Origin: Streptomyces fagopyri
GTDB taxonomy: Bacteria > Actinomycetota > Actinomycetes > Streptomycetales > Streptomycetaceae
NCBI RefSeq assembly: GCF_009498275.1
Contig: NZ_CP045643.1
Coordinates: 3,596,001-3,660,000, forward strand
Reading direction: 5' to 3'
DNA: 64,000 bases
The notes below the pieces were generated by a model. The model worked only from the letters and a program-made list of their open reading frames with translations, did not search any database and was not told the DNA's origin. The number at the start of each line of letters is the position of its first letter. Within the stretch, counting starts at the first letter, position 1. A program made the position numbers and the translations under genes. Positions 36,174 through 45,263 of the stretch are shown piece by piece.

Positions 36174-38305
36174 CGGAGCACCCCACCTCGCACGAGCGCC
36201 GCCAGAGCGGCGCCGGCCGGCCCTCCACCCCCGCGGACCCACGCGGGGCGCTCATGCATACCCCGGAGGCGCTGCGCACGCCGGGCGCCTTACCCGCTCA
36301 GCCGGCCCGCACGGGCGACGCCCCGACCGGTACGGGCGCGCCGTACGGCCAGCACGGGACGCCGGGCAACCAGGCCTCCGCGAGCACCGACGCGCCGTCG
36401 CCCTCCGGCACCGGCGCGCCGACACCGCCCGCCTCTTCCGGACCCGAGCACTCCCAGCCGTCGGCCGCGGAGCCCGATCCGCACCGCCCGCGCCCCGCGC
36501 CCGAGGGCATCCCGGCCCAGCCGGTCGACCAGGACCGCACGCCGAGCAGCGGCGGCAAGGACCGGCGGACCGGGCAGGGGCTGCCGCACGCGGGCCCGAT
36601 GCCGATGCGGCGCGACGGGGACCGGCTGCGCTTCGTGGGCGCGGCGACCCGGCGCATCGCCCGCGGCATCGACCTCGACGAGATCGTGATGGGTCTGTGC
36701 CGCGCCACGGTGCCGACCTTCTCGGACGCGATCCTCGTCTATCTGCGCGATCCGCTGCCGGTAGGCGACGAGCGGCCCACCGGGCCCCTCGTGCTGCGGC
36801 TGCGGCGCACCGACCGGATCCCGGAGGACCGCGACACCGAGAACGGCTTCCTGCCCGCGCTGCGGCCCGAGCCGAGCGAGCTGTCGGCGATGACGGCCGA
36901 GCTGTGCGAGGTGCGTCCCGGCGGCGCCCTCGCCGAGGTGCTGCGCGGCGTGCGGCCCGTCTTCGCGGACGCGCCCGCCGCCCGCGCCGCGCTGCCCGAG
37001 CTGCTGGGCGACGAGCTGGCCGTGCCCAGCGGCCAGCGCGCGATCCTGGCTCCGCTGCGGGGGCGGCGCCGGGTGATCGGGGCCGCGCTCTTCGTGCGCC
37101 GTCCCGAGCGGATGCCCTTCGAGCCCGACGACCTGCTCGTCGCGGCCCAGCTCGCCACGCACAGCGCGCTCGGCATCGACAAGGCGGTGCTGTACGGCCG
37201 CGAGGCCTACATCGCCGACGAGCTCCAGCGCACCATGCTGCCCGAGACCCTGCCGCGGCCCACGGGCGTGCGGCTCGCGTCCCGCTATCTGCCGGCCGCG
37301 GAGACCGCGCGCGTCGGCGGCGACTGGTACGACGCGATCCCGCTGCCGGGCAGTCGTGTCGCCCTGGTCGTCGGGGACGTCATGGGCCACTCCATGACGT
37401 CCGCCGCGATCATGGGGCAGCTGCGGACGACCGCGCAGACCCTCGCCGGGCTCGACCTGCCGCCGCAGGAGGTCCTGCACCACCTGGACGAACAGGCGCA
37501 GCGGCTGGGCACCGACCGCATGGCGACCTGCCTGTACGCCGTCTACGACCCGGTCTCGCACCGCATCACCATCGCCAACGCGGGCCATCCGCCGCCTATC
37601 CTGCTGCACCTGGGCGGCCGGGCCGAGGTGCTGCGGGTGCCGCCGGGTGCCCCCATCGGCGTAGGAGGGGTGGACTTCGAGGCGGTCGAGCTGGACGCGC
37701 CCGCCGGGGCCACTCTGCTGCTCTACACCGACGGACTGGTCGAGTCCCGGCTCAGGGACGTCTGGACCGGGATAGAGCAGCTGCGCGAGAAGCTCGCCGC
37801 CACCGCGCAGCTGACCGGCCCCGACCATCCGCCGCCCCTCGAAGCCCTGTGCGACGAGGTGCTCGACATGCTCGGTCCGGGCGACCGGGACGACGACATC
37901 GCGCTGCTCGCCGCCCGCTTCGACGGGATCGCGCCGAGTGACGTGGCGTACTGGTACCTGGAGCCGGAGGACGCCGCTCCCGGACGGGCCCGGCGGCTCG
38001 CCCGCCGCGCGCTGTCCCGCTGGGGCATGGAGGACATGAGCGACTCCGTCGAACTGTTGGTCAGCGAGGTCGTGACCAACGCCGTGCGGTACGCCTCACG
38101 CCCCGTGACGCTGCGGCTGCTGCGGACGGACGTGCTGCGCTGCGAGGTCGGTGACGACGTGCCCCAGCTGCCGCGGCTGCGGCAGGCGCGCGCCACGGAC
38201 GAGGGCGGACGCGGCCTCTATCTGGTCAACAAACTGGCCAGACGGTGGGGTGCGACCCGGCTGAGCACCGGCAAGGTGGTCTGGTTCGAGTTGAACCGCG
38301 GCTGA
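36170..38305 (+). CDS. GAF-SpoIIE (PP2C)-HATPase phosphatase
   Basis: A 711-residue cytoplasmic signalling protein. The first 130 residues are Pro/Ala/Thr-rich and disordered. Residues 150-335 form a GAF-like sensor, 345-560 the SpoIIE/PP2C phosphatase (GGDWYDAIPLPG, ALVVGDVMGHS, LYTDGLVESRL, DRDDDIALLAARFD), and 585-705 an HATPase_c domain (SEVVTNAVRYAS, DEGGRGLYLVNKLA, GKVVWFELN). Domain order equals the C-terminal half of the protein at 9739 but without PAS domains. Start: GTG 36170, overlapping the upstream stop; an in-frame ATG at 36155 is an alternative. It likely controls an anti-anti-sigma factor. Confidence 0.88.
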   Translation: MTEHPTSHERRQSGAGRPSTPADPRGALMHTPEALRTPGALPAQPARTGDAPTGTGAPYGQHGTPGNQASASTDAPSPSGTGAPTPPASSGPEHSQPSAAEPDPHRPRPAPEGIPAQPVDQDRTPSSGGKDRRTGQGLPHAGPMPMRRDGDRLRFVGAATRRIARGIDLDEIVMGLCRATVPTFSDAILVYLRDPLPVGDERPTGPLVLRLRRTDRIPEDRDTENGFLPALRPEPSELSAMTAELCEVRPGGALAEVLRGVRPVFADAPAARAALPELLGDELAVPSGQRAILAPLRGRRRVIGAALFVRRPERMPFEPDDLLVAAQLATHSALGIDKAVLYGREAYIADELQRTMLPETLPRPTGVRLASRYLPAAETARVGGDWYDAIPLPGSRVALVVGDVMGHSMTSAAIMGQLRTTAQTLAGLDLPPQEVLHHLDEQAQRLGTDRMATCLYAVYDPVSHRITIANAGHPPPILLHLGGRAEVLRVPPGAPIGVGGVDFEAVELDAPAGATLLLYTDGLVESRLRDVWTGIEQLREKLAATAQLTGPDHPPPLEALCDEVLDMLGPGDRDDDIALLAARFDGIAPSDVAYWYLEPEDAAPGRARRLARRALSRWGMEDMSDSVELLVSEVVTNAVRYASRPVTLRLLRTDVLRCEVGDDVPQLPRLRQARATDEGGRGLYLVNKLARRWGATRLSTGKVVWFELNRG

Positions 38306-38473
38306 CGGGGTACTCGCCCGGTCTCACCCCGGGGCGGCCCCGTCTCCGTACGGGTTCCGGAACCGGACCAGGGCTGGACCGTGTCCAGATGTTGCCGACA
38401 TCCCGTCGGCGGAGTTGACTGCTGGGGTGGACGAAGCGACCTAAACACCCTCTTCTTCGACGGGAGGACGCTC

Positions 38474-39937
38474 GTGACGCAGGCACCCCAGAAGGTTCCG
38501 TACACCACGGACAACGTCGGAATTCCGGTGGAGAGCGACGAACACTCGCTGACCGTCGGCCCCGACGGCCCGATCCTGCTCCAGGACCACTACCTCATCG
38601 AGAAGATGGCGCAGTTCAACCGGGAGCGGGTCCCCGAGCGCGTGGTGCACGCCAAGGGCAGTGGCGCCTACGGATTCTTCGAAGTCACCAACGATGTCAG
38701 CCAGTTCACCAAGGCTGATCTGTTCCAGCCGGGCAGGCGCACCGAGATGCTGGCCCGGTTCTCCACCGTCGCCGGCGAACAGGGTTCGCCCGACACCTGG
38801 CGCGACCCCCGCGGTTTCGCGCTGAAGTTCTACACCGAGCACGGCAACTACGACATGGTGGGCAACAACACGCCGGTCTTCTTCGTCCGTGACACGATCA
38901 AGTTCCAGGACTTCATCCGCTCGCAGAAGCGCAGCCCCGTGACCGGACTGCGTGACAACGACATGCAGTGGGACTTCTGGACCCTCTCCCCCGAGTCCGC
39001 GCACCAGGTGACGTGGCTGATGGGCGACCGGGGCATCCCGAAGACGTACCGCCATATGAACGGGTACAGCTCGCACACCTACATGTGGATCAACGGTGCC
39101 GGTGAGCGGTTCTGGGTCAAGTACCACTTCAAGACCGACCAGGGGATCGAGTTCCTCACCCAGTCCGAGGCCGACGAGCTGGCCGGTACGGACGCGGACA
39201 GGCACCGGCGGGACCTGTTCGAGTCGATCAAGTCCGGGAACGCGCCGACCTGGAGCCTGAAGGTCCAGATCATGCCGTTCGAGGACGCGGCGGACTACCG
39301 CTTCAACCCCTTCGACCTGACCAAGGTCTGGCCGCACGCGGACTACCCGCTGATCGACGTCGGCCGGATGACGCTGGACAGGAATCCGGAGGACTTCTTC
39401 ATCCATATCGAGCAGGCCGCCTTCGAGCCGTCCAACCTGGTGCCGGGCATCGGCCCCTCGCCGGACAAGATGCTGCTGGGCCGGCTGTTCTCGTACCCGG
39501 ACACCCACCGGTACCGGATCGGCCCCAACTACACCCAGCTGCCCCCGAACCGGCCGCACTCCCCGGTGAACTCGTACGCCAAGGACGGCCCGATGCGCTA
39601 CGAGCCGTCGAACGCGGCCCGGCCGTACGCCCCCAACTCCTACGGCGGACCCGCGGCCGACTTCTCCCGCTTCGGCGACCCGGCGAGCTGGCAGACCGCC
39701 GGTGAGCTGGTGCGCGAGGCGTACAAGCTGCACCGTGAGGACGACGACTGGGGGCAGGCGGGCACGATGGTCCGCCAGGTCTTCGACGCCGCGGCCCGCG
39801 ACCGTCTCGTGTCGAACGTCAGCGGCCATCTCAAGGCAGGTGTGTCCCGTCCGGTCCTGGACCGCGCGGTGCAGTACTGGCGCAACGTCGACAAGGAGAT
39901 CGGCGACCGGATCGCCAAGGAGGTCAACGGCGGCTGA
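38474..39937 (+). CDS. Catalase (monofunctional, heme)
   Basis: A 487-residue clade 3-type catalase that dismutates hydrogen peroxide. The distal histidine is in [18 protein letters not shown], the NADPH/heme channel region in [20 protein letters not shown], and the proximal heme tyrosine in [18 protein letters not shown]. The GTG start at 38474 has GGGAGGA six bases upstream. TTGACT at 38415 with ACCTAA 18 bp further on is a possible promoter. Unlike some Streptomyces catalase loci, no Fur-type catR gene is adjacent. A 20-bp hairpin terminates the gene. Confidence 0.95.
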   Translation: MTQAPQKVPYTTDNVGIPVESDEHSLTVGPDGPILLQDHYLIEKMAQFNRERVPERVVHAKGSGAYGFFEVTNDVSQFTKADLFQPGRRTEMLARFSTVAGEQGSPDTWRDPRGFALKFYTEHGNYDMVGNNTPVFFVRDTIKFQDFIRSQKRSPVTGLRDNDMQWDFWTLSPESAHQVTWLMGDRGIPKTYRHMNGYSSHTYMWINGAGERFWVKYHFKTDQGIEFLTQSEADELAGTDADRHRRDLFESIKSGNAPTWSLKVQIMPFEDAADYRFNPFDLTKVWPHADYPLIDVGRMTLDRNPEDFFIHIEQAAFEPSNLVPGIGPSPDKMLLGRLFSYPDTHRYRIGPNYTQLPPNRPHSPVNSYAKDGPMRYEPSNAARPYAPNSYGGPAADFSRFGDPASWQTAGELVREAYKLHREDDDWGQAGTMVRQVFDAAARDRLVSNVSGHLKAGVSRPVLDRAVQYWRNVDKEIGDRIAKEVNGG

Positions 39938-39948
39938 GCCGTCCGGAC

Positions 39949-39990
39949 ACGAGGAGGGGCGCCCGGTGTGCACCGGGCGCCCCTCCTCGT
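39949..39990. terminator. 20-bp perfect hairpin between catalase and the PBP gene
   Basis: The arms 39949-39968 and 39971-39990 (ACGAGGAGGGGCGCCCGGTG and its complement) pair without mismatch around a 2-nt centre. It lies 16 bp from the PBP stop codon and 11 bp from the catalase stop, so it serves both convergent transcripts. Confidence 0.85.
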
Positions 39991-40006
39991 ACGTCCCGCT
40001 CCCGCC

Positions 40007-42310
40007 CTACTGCTGCTGCTGGTCGTCCGGCTCGAACGGGCCCGTCGAGCTCCCGCCGGTCGGGGTCTGGCTCGGGGTGAGCGGCGGCGTCGTCGTCGGG
40101 GCGACCGGGGACTGGGACGTCTGGGTCGGCGGGCTGCTGGACGTCGGCGGCCGGGTCGTCGGCTTCTGGGTGGTCGGGGTCTCCGACGGCGTCTCGCTCG
40201 GCGTCTGACTCGGCGTGTCGCTCGGGGTCGGCTCCATCGCCGCGCCCTGGGTGGTGTCCAGGTCGAAGGCGGTGACCCCGCCCATCGCGTTGAAGGTGTA
40301 CGCGGCCCAGATCTGGGCGGGGAAGCCGCCGCCGTTGACACGGCCGCCGCCCGCGGCGCCCTTCAGCGACACCTGGGCGCCCTGCTTGACGGTCTTGCCG
40401 GCCGAGTCCTTACGGTCCTTGGGCGCCTCTCCGAACAGGCCGACCGAGGTGACCAGGTTGGGCGTGTAGCCGGTGAACCAGGCCGACTTGTTGTTGTCGG
40501 ACGTACCCGTCTTGCCCGCGACCTGCTGGCCGTTGCGGTCGGACGCCTGGGCCACCGACACCTGGGCCGTACCGTCGTTGACCACGCCGGTGAGCACCGA
40601 GGTGACCGTGTCGGCCGCCTCCGGGGTGATGACCTGGTCGCCGATCGGATCCGTGAAACGCACGGTGCGGTCCTTGTGCTCGGCCTTGGCCACGACGGCC
40701 GGGGTGACCTTGCGCCCGTGATTGTCGAGGGTGGCGTAGGCGCCCGCCATCTCCAGCGGACTCGCGCCCATGGAACCGAGCGTCTGCGCCGGCACCGGCT
40801 GGAGCTTCTCCGTGTGCATCCCGAGATCGCCCGCGACCTTGAGGACCTTGTCCATGCCGACGTCGACGCCCATCTGCGCGAAGACGGAGTTGATGGACTT
40901 GTTCATCGCGGTCTGGACGGTGACGGGTCCGTAGCTCTGGTCGTCCTCGTTGGGCGGCGCGAAGGGGATGGAGCTGCCCTTGACGGGCCGGCCGCTCGTA
41001 CCGTCGTACCTCGTGTCGGCCGTGATGTCCTGGCCGTCCTGCGTCTTGGCCCCCTGCTCCAGGGCCGCGGCGAAGATCAGCGGCTTGAAGGTGGACGCGG
41101 GCTGGTAGTCCCGGCGGGTCGCGTTGTTGACGTAGTGCTTGAAGTAGTCCTCGCCGCCGTACATCGCGAGGACCTTGCCCGTCTTGGGGTCGACGGACGC
41201 GGCGCCGGCCTCGACGTCACCGTCGACCCGCCGCTTCTTCCCGTCCAGCTTGCGGCTGAGCTTCGTCTTGACGGCGACTTCCAGCTGGGTCTGCTTCTTC
41301 TTGTCGATGTTGAGGGTGATCGTCCAGCCACCCGCGTCGACGATCGCCTTGGCGTCCTCGTAGTTCCCGGCGGAACCCTCGGCGACGAGCTGGTTGGCCA
41401 GGGCGTTGTTGGCCGCGTCCACGAGGTAGCCGGTCTGGCCCTCCATGCCCGGAACGCCCTTGGGGTCCTGCGGTACCGGGAACTTCATGGCCTGGCGCTT
41501 GCCGGCGTCCAGCCACCCCTCCTCGACCATGTTGTCGAGGGTGTAGTTCCAGCGGGCCGTGACCAGCCGCTTGCCGGTGTCGGTGGCGACACCCCAGTCG
41601 TACTGGCTGGGGGCCTGCAGGAGCGAGGCGAGGTAGGCGCCCTGCTCGACCGTGAGGCCGCTCGCGTCCTTGCCGTAGTAGGCCTGCGCCGCGGCCTGGA
41701 TGCCGTACGAGTTGCGGCCGTAGTAGCTGGTGTTGATGTAACCCGCGAGGACGTCGTCCTTGGACTGCTGACGGTCCACCTTCAGCGCGATGACCAGTTC
41801 CTTCAACTTGCGCGTGACAGTCTGGTCCTGGCTGAGGTAGTAGTTCTTGACGTACTGCTGGGTGATCGTCGAACCACCCTGCTTCCCCTTGCCGGACAGG
41901 GTGTTCAGCAGACCGCGGGCCGTGCCCCGCAGGTCGACGCCCGAGTCCTTGTAGAAGGACTTGTTCTCGGCGGCGACGAAGGTCAGCTGGACCGGTTTGG
42001 GCACCTTGTCCAGGCCCACGATCTCGCGGTTGACCTTGCCGGTACGGGTCAGGGTGGAACCGTCTCCGTACTTGTAGATGTTGCTCTGCTGCTGCGCCGC
42101 CGCGTTGCCCTGGGGTATGGACACGACCATGTAGAGCACGAGGAAGGCGCCCATGCCCAGCAGGCAGAAGCCCAGGAACGTGCCGAGGATCGTCTTCCAG
42201 TTCAGGAATCTGCGTATGCCGCTCCGGCGCGGTCCGGTCCCGGAGGAGCCCCCGGCCGCGGCGCGACGGCCACCGCGTTGCCGCGCTCGTCTCTCGTCCG
42301 CTCGTCCCAT
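40007..42310 (-). CDS. Class A penicillin-binding protein (bifunctional transglycosylase/transpeptidase)
   Basis: A 767-residue peptidoglycan synthase. A basic cytoplasmic tail (RADERRARQRGGRR) and a single membrane anchor (about 37-62) precede the glycosyltransferase family 51 domain. Its catalytic Glu is in FVAAENKSFYKD, followed by GGSTITQQYVKNYYL. The transpeptidase domain has SxxK in QPASTFKPL, SxN in MNKSINSVF and KTG in VAGKTGTSDNN. The last 70 residues are a Thr/Pro/Ser tail ending in a Gln run. ATG 42310 follows GGACGGAGCC; a GTG at 42379 in frame is possible. It would use lipid II made on the UppS product. Confidence 0.93.
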   Translation of the reverse strand: MGRADERRARQRGGRRAAAGGSSGTGPRRSGIRRFLNWKTILGTFLGFCLLGMGAFLVLYMVVSIPQGNAAAQQQSNIYKYGDGSTLTRTGKVNREIVGLDKVPKPVQLTFVAAENKSFYKDSGVDLRGTARGLLNTLSGKGKQGGSTITQQYVKNYYLSQDQTVTRKLKELVIALKVDRQQSKDDVLAGYINTSYYGRNSYGIQAAAQAYYGKDASGLTVEQGAYLASLLQAPSQYDWGVATDTGKRLVTARWNYTLDNMVEEGWLDAGKRQAMKFPVPQDPKGVPGMEGQTGYLVDAANNALANQLVAEGSAGNYEDAKAIVDAGGWTITLNIDKKKQTQLEVAVKTKLSRKLDGKKRRVDGDVEAGAASVDPKTGKVLAMYGGEDYFKHYVNNATRRDYQPASTFKPLIFAAALEQGAKTQDGQDITADTRYDGTSGRPVKGSSIPFAPPNEDDQSYGPVTVQTAMNKSINSVFAQMGVDVGMDKVLKVAGDLGMHTEKLQPVPAQTLGSMGASPLEMAGAYATLDNHGRKVTPAVVAKAEHKDRTVRFTDPIGDQVITPEAADTVTSVLTGVVNDGTAQVSVAQASDRNGQQVAGKTGTSDNNKSAWFTGYTPNLVTSVGLFGEAPKDRKDSAGKTVKQGAQVSLKGAAGGGRVNGGGFPAQIWAAYTFNAMGGVTAFDLDTTQGAAMEPTPSDTPSQTPSETPSETPTTQKPTTRPPTSSSPPTQTSQSPVAPTTTPPLTPSQTPTGGSSTGPFEPDDQQQQ

Positions 42311-42539
42311 GGCTCCGTCCGCTCCGCTTCGGTCTCGGGTCGCGCTCTCTTGTACGCGTGTCCTGCCGGGTTCACTCACGCGTCCGGTGCCGCGTTCGTT
42401 CTGATGCCGCACACAGGTTCGTCGCTGAGGTCAGCTCAGCAAACTAACACCACGCGCTGGGACAAAGTCCCGCCGATCGGCACTTCCACGGACGTGACAA
42501 TCAGCACGCAATACGCATCAGCCCCACCAGAACCGACGT

Positions 42540-42602
42540 ACGGAAGGAGTGGAAGGTTGCCATGCGGGGTAATGTGTTATCACTTTGCTAGAAATAAGCT
42601 AG
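42540..42602 (+). promoter_or_regulatory. AT-rich promoter/operator region of the SPFH operon
   Basis: Within 42311-42625, which has no gene, positions 42560-42605 are strikingly AT-rich. GCTAG occurs at 42587-42591 and again at 42598-42602, exactly 11 bp apart (one helical turn), with TTATCACTTT just before. TTGCCA (42557-42562) followed by TATCAC at 15-bp spacing is a possible core promoter. The paired GCTAG sites fit binding of a small DNA-binding dimer such as the ribbon-helix-helix protein encoded in the same operon. Confidence 0.4.
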
Positions 42603-42625
42603 ACCCTACGAGACGGGGGCCCACC

Positions 42626-43609
42626 ATGTCCGCGCACGACTCCGCGCACGATCCCGCGAACGACTCCGGCCACGGCTCCACACCGGACCGCGGACCCGTC
42701 GCCGACGTTCCGCCGATGCCGGCCCCACGGGTACGGGAGTTCGCCGCACACAGCATCGGCGGCGGGCTCGCGCTGCTGCTCGGACTGGTCGGACTGCTGC
42801 TCGGGGCCGCGCTGATCGTGGGCGCCACGACGGTCGCCGCGGCCGGGGGCAAGGCCGCGCTGATCGTCGCCGGCATCCTGGTCGGTCTCGCCGCGTTCAT
42901 CGCGATGTGCGGGCTGAACACGGTGGCGCCGGGCGAGGCCCGGGTCGTCCAGCTCTTCGGACGCTACCGGGGGACGATCCGCCAGGACGGCCTGCGCTGG
43001 GTGAACCCCTTCACCTCCCGCACGAAGATCTCGACCCGGGTACGGAACCACGAGACCGCGGTCCTCAAGGTCAACGACGCCTACGGCAACCCGATCGAGC
43101 TCGCCGCGGTCGTGGTCTGGCGGGTCGAGGACACCGCGCGGGCCAGCTTCGAGGTCGACGACTTCCTGGAGTTCGTCGCCACCCAGACCGAGGCGGCCGT
43201 CCGGCACATCGCGATCGAGTACCCCTACGACGCCCACGAGGAGGAGGGACTCTCGCTGCGCGGCAACGCCGAGGAGATCACCGAGAAGCTCGCCGTCGAA
43301 CTGCGCGCGCGGGTGGACGCGGCCGGCGTCTCCATCATCGAGTCGCGCTTCACGCATCTCGCGTACGCTCCCGAGATCGCCTCCGCGATGCTCCAGCGCC
43401 AGCAGGCGGGGGCGGTCGTCGCGGCACGGCGGCAGATCGTCGACGGTGCGGTCGGGATGGTCGAGGCGGCGCTCGCCCGGATCGCCGAGCGGGACATCGT
43501 CGAGCTGGACTCGGAGCGGAAGGCGGCGATGGTGTCGAACCTGATGGTGGTGCTGTGCGGTGACCGGGCGCCGCAGCCGGTCCTGAACGCGGGGTCCCTC
43601 TACCAGTGA
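42626..43609 (+). CDS. SPFH/band-7 domain membrane protein
   Basis: A 327-residue flotillin/stomatin-like protein. A short Pro-rich N-terminus is followed by two membrane segments (about 44-68 and 75-92). The SPFH domain then runs to about 260: [75 protein letters not shown]. The C-terminal helix ends in [18 protein letters not shown]. Such proteins organise membrane microdomains or scaffold proteases. GAGACGGGGG precedes ATG 42626. It overlaps a ribbon-helix-helix gene by four bases. Confidence 0.88.
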   Translation: MSAHDSAHDPANDSGHGSTPDRGPVADVPPMPAPRVREFAAHSIGGGLALLLGLVGLLLGAALIVGATTVAAAGGKAALIVAGILVGLAAFIAMCGLNTVAPGEARVVQLFGRYRGTIRQDGLRWVNPFTSRTKISTRVRNHETAVLKVNDAYGNPIELAAVVVWRVEDTARASFEVDDFLEFVATQTEAAVRHIAIEYPYDAHEEEGLSLRGNAEEITEKLAVELRARVDAAGVSIIESRFTHLAYAPEIASAMLQRQQAGAVVAARRQIVDGAVGMVEAALARIAERDIVELDSERKAAMVSNLMVVLCGDRAPQPVLNAGSLYQ

Positions 43610-43857
43610 CGGAGCCATCCGGTGGGGCCGGGCCCCGGCGGCGGCCGGGGCAGCAGCGCAAGCAGGTGCTGCTGCGGCTGGATCCGCTCGTGTACGACGC
43701 GCTGGCCCGCTGGGCGGGTGACGAACTGCGTTCCGCCAACGCGCAGATCGAGTTCCTGCTGCGCAGGGCGCTGGCCGAGGCGGGGCGTCTGCCCGGGGGC
43801 GCGGGGCCGATCCCGCGACGGGGTCGGCCCCCTGCCCCCGAGCGGCCGGACGCCTAG
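43606..43857 (+). CDS. Arc/ribbon-helix-helix-type DNA-binding protein
   Basis: An 83-residue basic protein starting at GTG 43606 inside the SPFH stop (GTGA). The core KQVLLRLDPLVYDALARWAG plus DELRSANAQIEFLLRRALAE is a classic ribbon-helix-helix: a beta strand, helix A, and helix B with the NAQIEFLLRRAL pattern. The ends are Pro/Arg-rich. The coupling to SPFH suggests a shared role, for example autorepression of the operon through the paired sites at 42587-42602; that is inference. It could also be an antitoxin-like regulator, but no toxin gene is adjacent. Confidence 0.8.
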   Translation: MTEPSGGAGPRRRPGQQRKQVLLRLDPLVYDALARWAGDELRSANAQIEFLLRRALAEAGRLPGGAGPIPRRGRPPAPERPDA

Positions 43858-43904
43858 CCGGCGACGGGCCTTCCCTCACACCCACCGCCCCTGCCCATCC
43901 CGCA

Positions 43905-43925
43905 CCCGGGGGCTCCGCCCCCGGG
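43905..43925. repeat. GC-rich palindrome (possible terminator)
   Basis: CCCGGGGGCTCCGCCCCCGG is nearly self-complementary, 48 bp after the ribbon-helix-helix gene. The GGGGCTCCGCCCC core recurs in altered form at 49997-50015 and 50145-50160 and is a familiar dispersed sequence in Streptomyces. It may end the SPFH transcript. Confidence 0.5.
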
Positions 43926-44009
43926 AAAGGGCCGGTTCCGGTGACAGAACCGTGACAATGGGCCCTGACCTGGACACCATCGCTCACCGCCATGGCCTAT
44001 GCGCAGCAT

Positions 44010-44042
44010 GTATACGCACGGTGTATACCCCGTGTGTAGAGT
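44010..44042 (+). promoter_or_regulatory. PadR operator overlapping a leaderless promoter
   Basis: GTATAC at 44010-44015 and 44023-44028 form a 19-bp palindrome with a 7-bp centre. TAGAGT (44037-44042) is the -10 hexamer; transcription would start at the PadR ATG (44050), which lacks a Shine-Dalgarno. The palindrome covers the -24 to -42 region of that promoter, ideal for autorepression by the PadR protein encoded next. Confidence 0.6.
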
Positions 44043-44049
44043 GCTCCGC

Positions 44050-44577
44050 ATGTCCATCGGTCACACCCTCCTCGGACTCCTGGAGTCCGGACCCCGCCAC
44101 GGTTACGACCTCAAGCGGGCCTTCGACGAGAAGTTCGGTCACGACCGGCCGCTGCACTACGGCCAGGTCTACTCGACGATGTCGCGACTGCTGAAGAACG
44201 GCCTCGTCGAGGTCGACGGGATAGAGGCGGGCGGCGGCCCCGAACGCAAGCGGTACGCGATCACCGACGCCGGTGTCACCGACGTACAGCAGTGGCTCGC
44301 CACGCCCGAGAAGCCCGAGCCGTACCTCCAGTCGACCCTCTACACCAAGATCGTCCTCGCCCTCCTCACCGAGCGCGACGCGGCCGACATCCTCGACACC
44401 CAGCGCTCGGAACACCTGCGCATGATGCGCATCCTGACCGACCGCAAGCGCCGGGGCGACCTCGCCGACCAGCTGATCTGCGACCACGCACTCTTCCACC
44501 TCGAGGCCGACCTGCGGTGGCTGGAACTCACCGCCGCCCGCCTCGACAAACTCCGCGAGGCGGTGACGACCCGATGA
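44050..44577 (+). CDS. PadR-family transcriptional regulator
   Basis: A 175-residue PadR-s1 type repressor. Residues 3-80 are the winged helix (LLGLLESGPRHGYDLKRAF, PLHYGQVYSTMSRLLKNGLV, GPERKRYAITDAGVTDVQQW), and residues 95-175 the helical dimerisation region with a Vir_act-like pattern. Its stop overlaps the ABC ATPase start (ATGA), so the three genes form a coupled operon. By analogy with LadR/LmrR-type systems it probably senses the substrate exported by the adjacent transporter and binds the palindrome at 44010. Confidence 0.92.
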   Translation: MSIGHTLLGLLESGPRHGYDLKRAFDEKFGHDRPLHYGQVYSTMSRLLKNGLVEVDGIEAGGGPERKRYAITDAGVTDVQQWLATPEKPEPYLQSTLYTKIVLALLTERDAADILDTQRSEHLRMMRILTDRKRRGDLADQLICDHALFHLEADLRWLELTAARLDKLREAVTTR

Positions 44578-45263
44578 CCCCTCCCCCCGGTTCCCTGCTG
44601 ACCGCGTCGGAACTCCGTAAGAGCTACGGCCCCACCACCGCCCTGGACGGCGCCGAGTTCTCCATCCACCCCGGCGAGGTCGTCGCCGTGATGGGCCCCT
44701 CCGGCTCCGGCAAGTCCACCCTGCTGCACTGCCTCGCCGGCATCGTGCCGCCCGACTCCGGCTCGATCATGTACGCCGGACGCGAGATGGCCACCATGAA
44801 CGACTCGCAGCGCAGCGCCCTGCGCCGCAGCGAGTTCGGCTTCGTCTTCCAGTTCGGCCAGCTCGTACCCGAACTGACCTGCGTCGAGAACGTCGCCCTG
44901 CCGCTGCGCCTGAACGGCACCGGCCGCAAGGAAGCCGAACGCACCGCCCTGACCTGGATGGAACGCCTGGAGGTCGACGACCTCAGGTCCAAGCGGCCCG
45001 GCGAGGTCTCCGGCGGCCAGGGCCAGCGCGTGGCCGTGGCCCGTTCCCTGGTCACCAGCCCGCGCGTGCTGTTCGCGGACGAGCCGACCGGCGCGCTCGA
45101 CTCGCTCAACGGCGAGCGCGTGATGGAACTGCTCACCGAGGCCGCCCGCTCCACCAACGCCGCCGTGGTCCTGGTCACGCACGAGGCGCGGGTGGCCGCC
45201 TACTCGGACCGCGAGATCGTCGTACGCGACGGCAAGTCCCGTGACATGGAGCGCGTCATATGA
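44574..45263 (+). CDS. ABC transporter ATP-binding protein (MacB/LolD type)
   Basis: A 229-residue ATPase. Walker A is MGPSGSGKSTLL, the Q-loop lies in FVFQFGQLVPELT, the signature is VSGGQGQRVAVARSL, Walker B is RVLFADEPTGALD and the H-loop is VVLVTHEARVA. The LSGGQ variant VSGGQ and the GALDS after Walker B are typical of the FtsX-permease partner group, which includes macrolide, bacteriocin and lipoprotein exporters. It overlaps both neighbours by four bases. Confidence 0.94.
   Translation: MTPPPGSLLTASELRKSYGPTTALDGAEFSIHPGEVVAVMGPSGSGKSTLLHCLAGIVPPDSGSIMYAGREMATMNDSQRSALRRSEFGFVFQFGQLVPELTCVENVALPLRLNGTGRKEAERTALTWMERLEVDDLRSKRPGEVSGGQGQRVAVARSLVTSPRVLFADEPTGALDSLNGERVMELLTEAARSTNAAVVLVTHEARVAAYSDREIVVRDGKSRDMERVI

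Noticed and set aside
38381..38473. Longer catalase N-terminus
   Set aside because: GGGAGGA six bases before GTG 38474 and the family start MTQAPQK-like favour the later site.
39968..42600. Very long plus-strand open frame antisense to the PBP gene
   Set aside because: It mirrors the PBP coding frame, has no ribosome site and no recognisable domain; long antisense frames are expected in high-GC DNA. Only its last part, from 42626, is a real gene (SPFH).
43606..43857. Toxin-antitoxin antitoxin gene
   Set aside because: The ribbon-helix-helix protein has no adjacent toxin; its overlap is with an SPFH gene.
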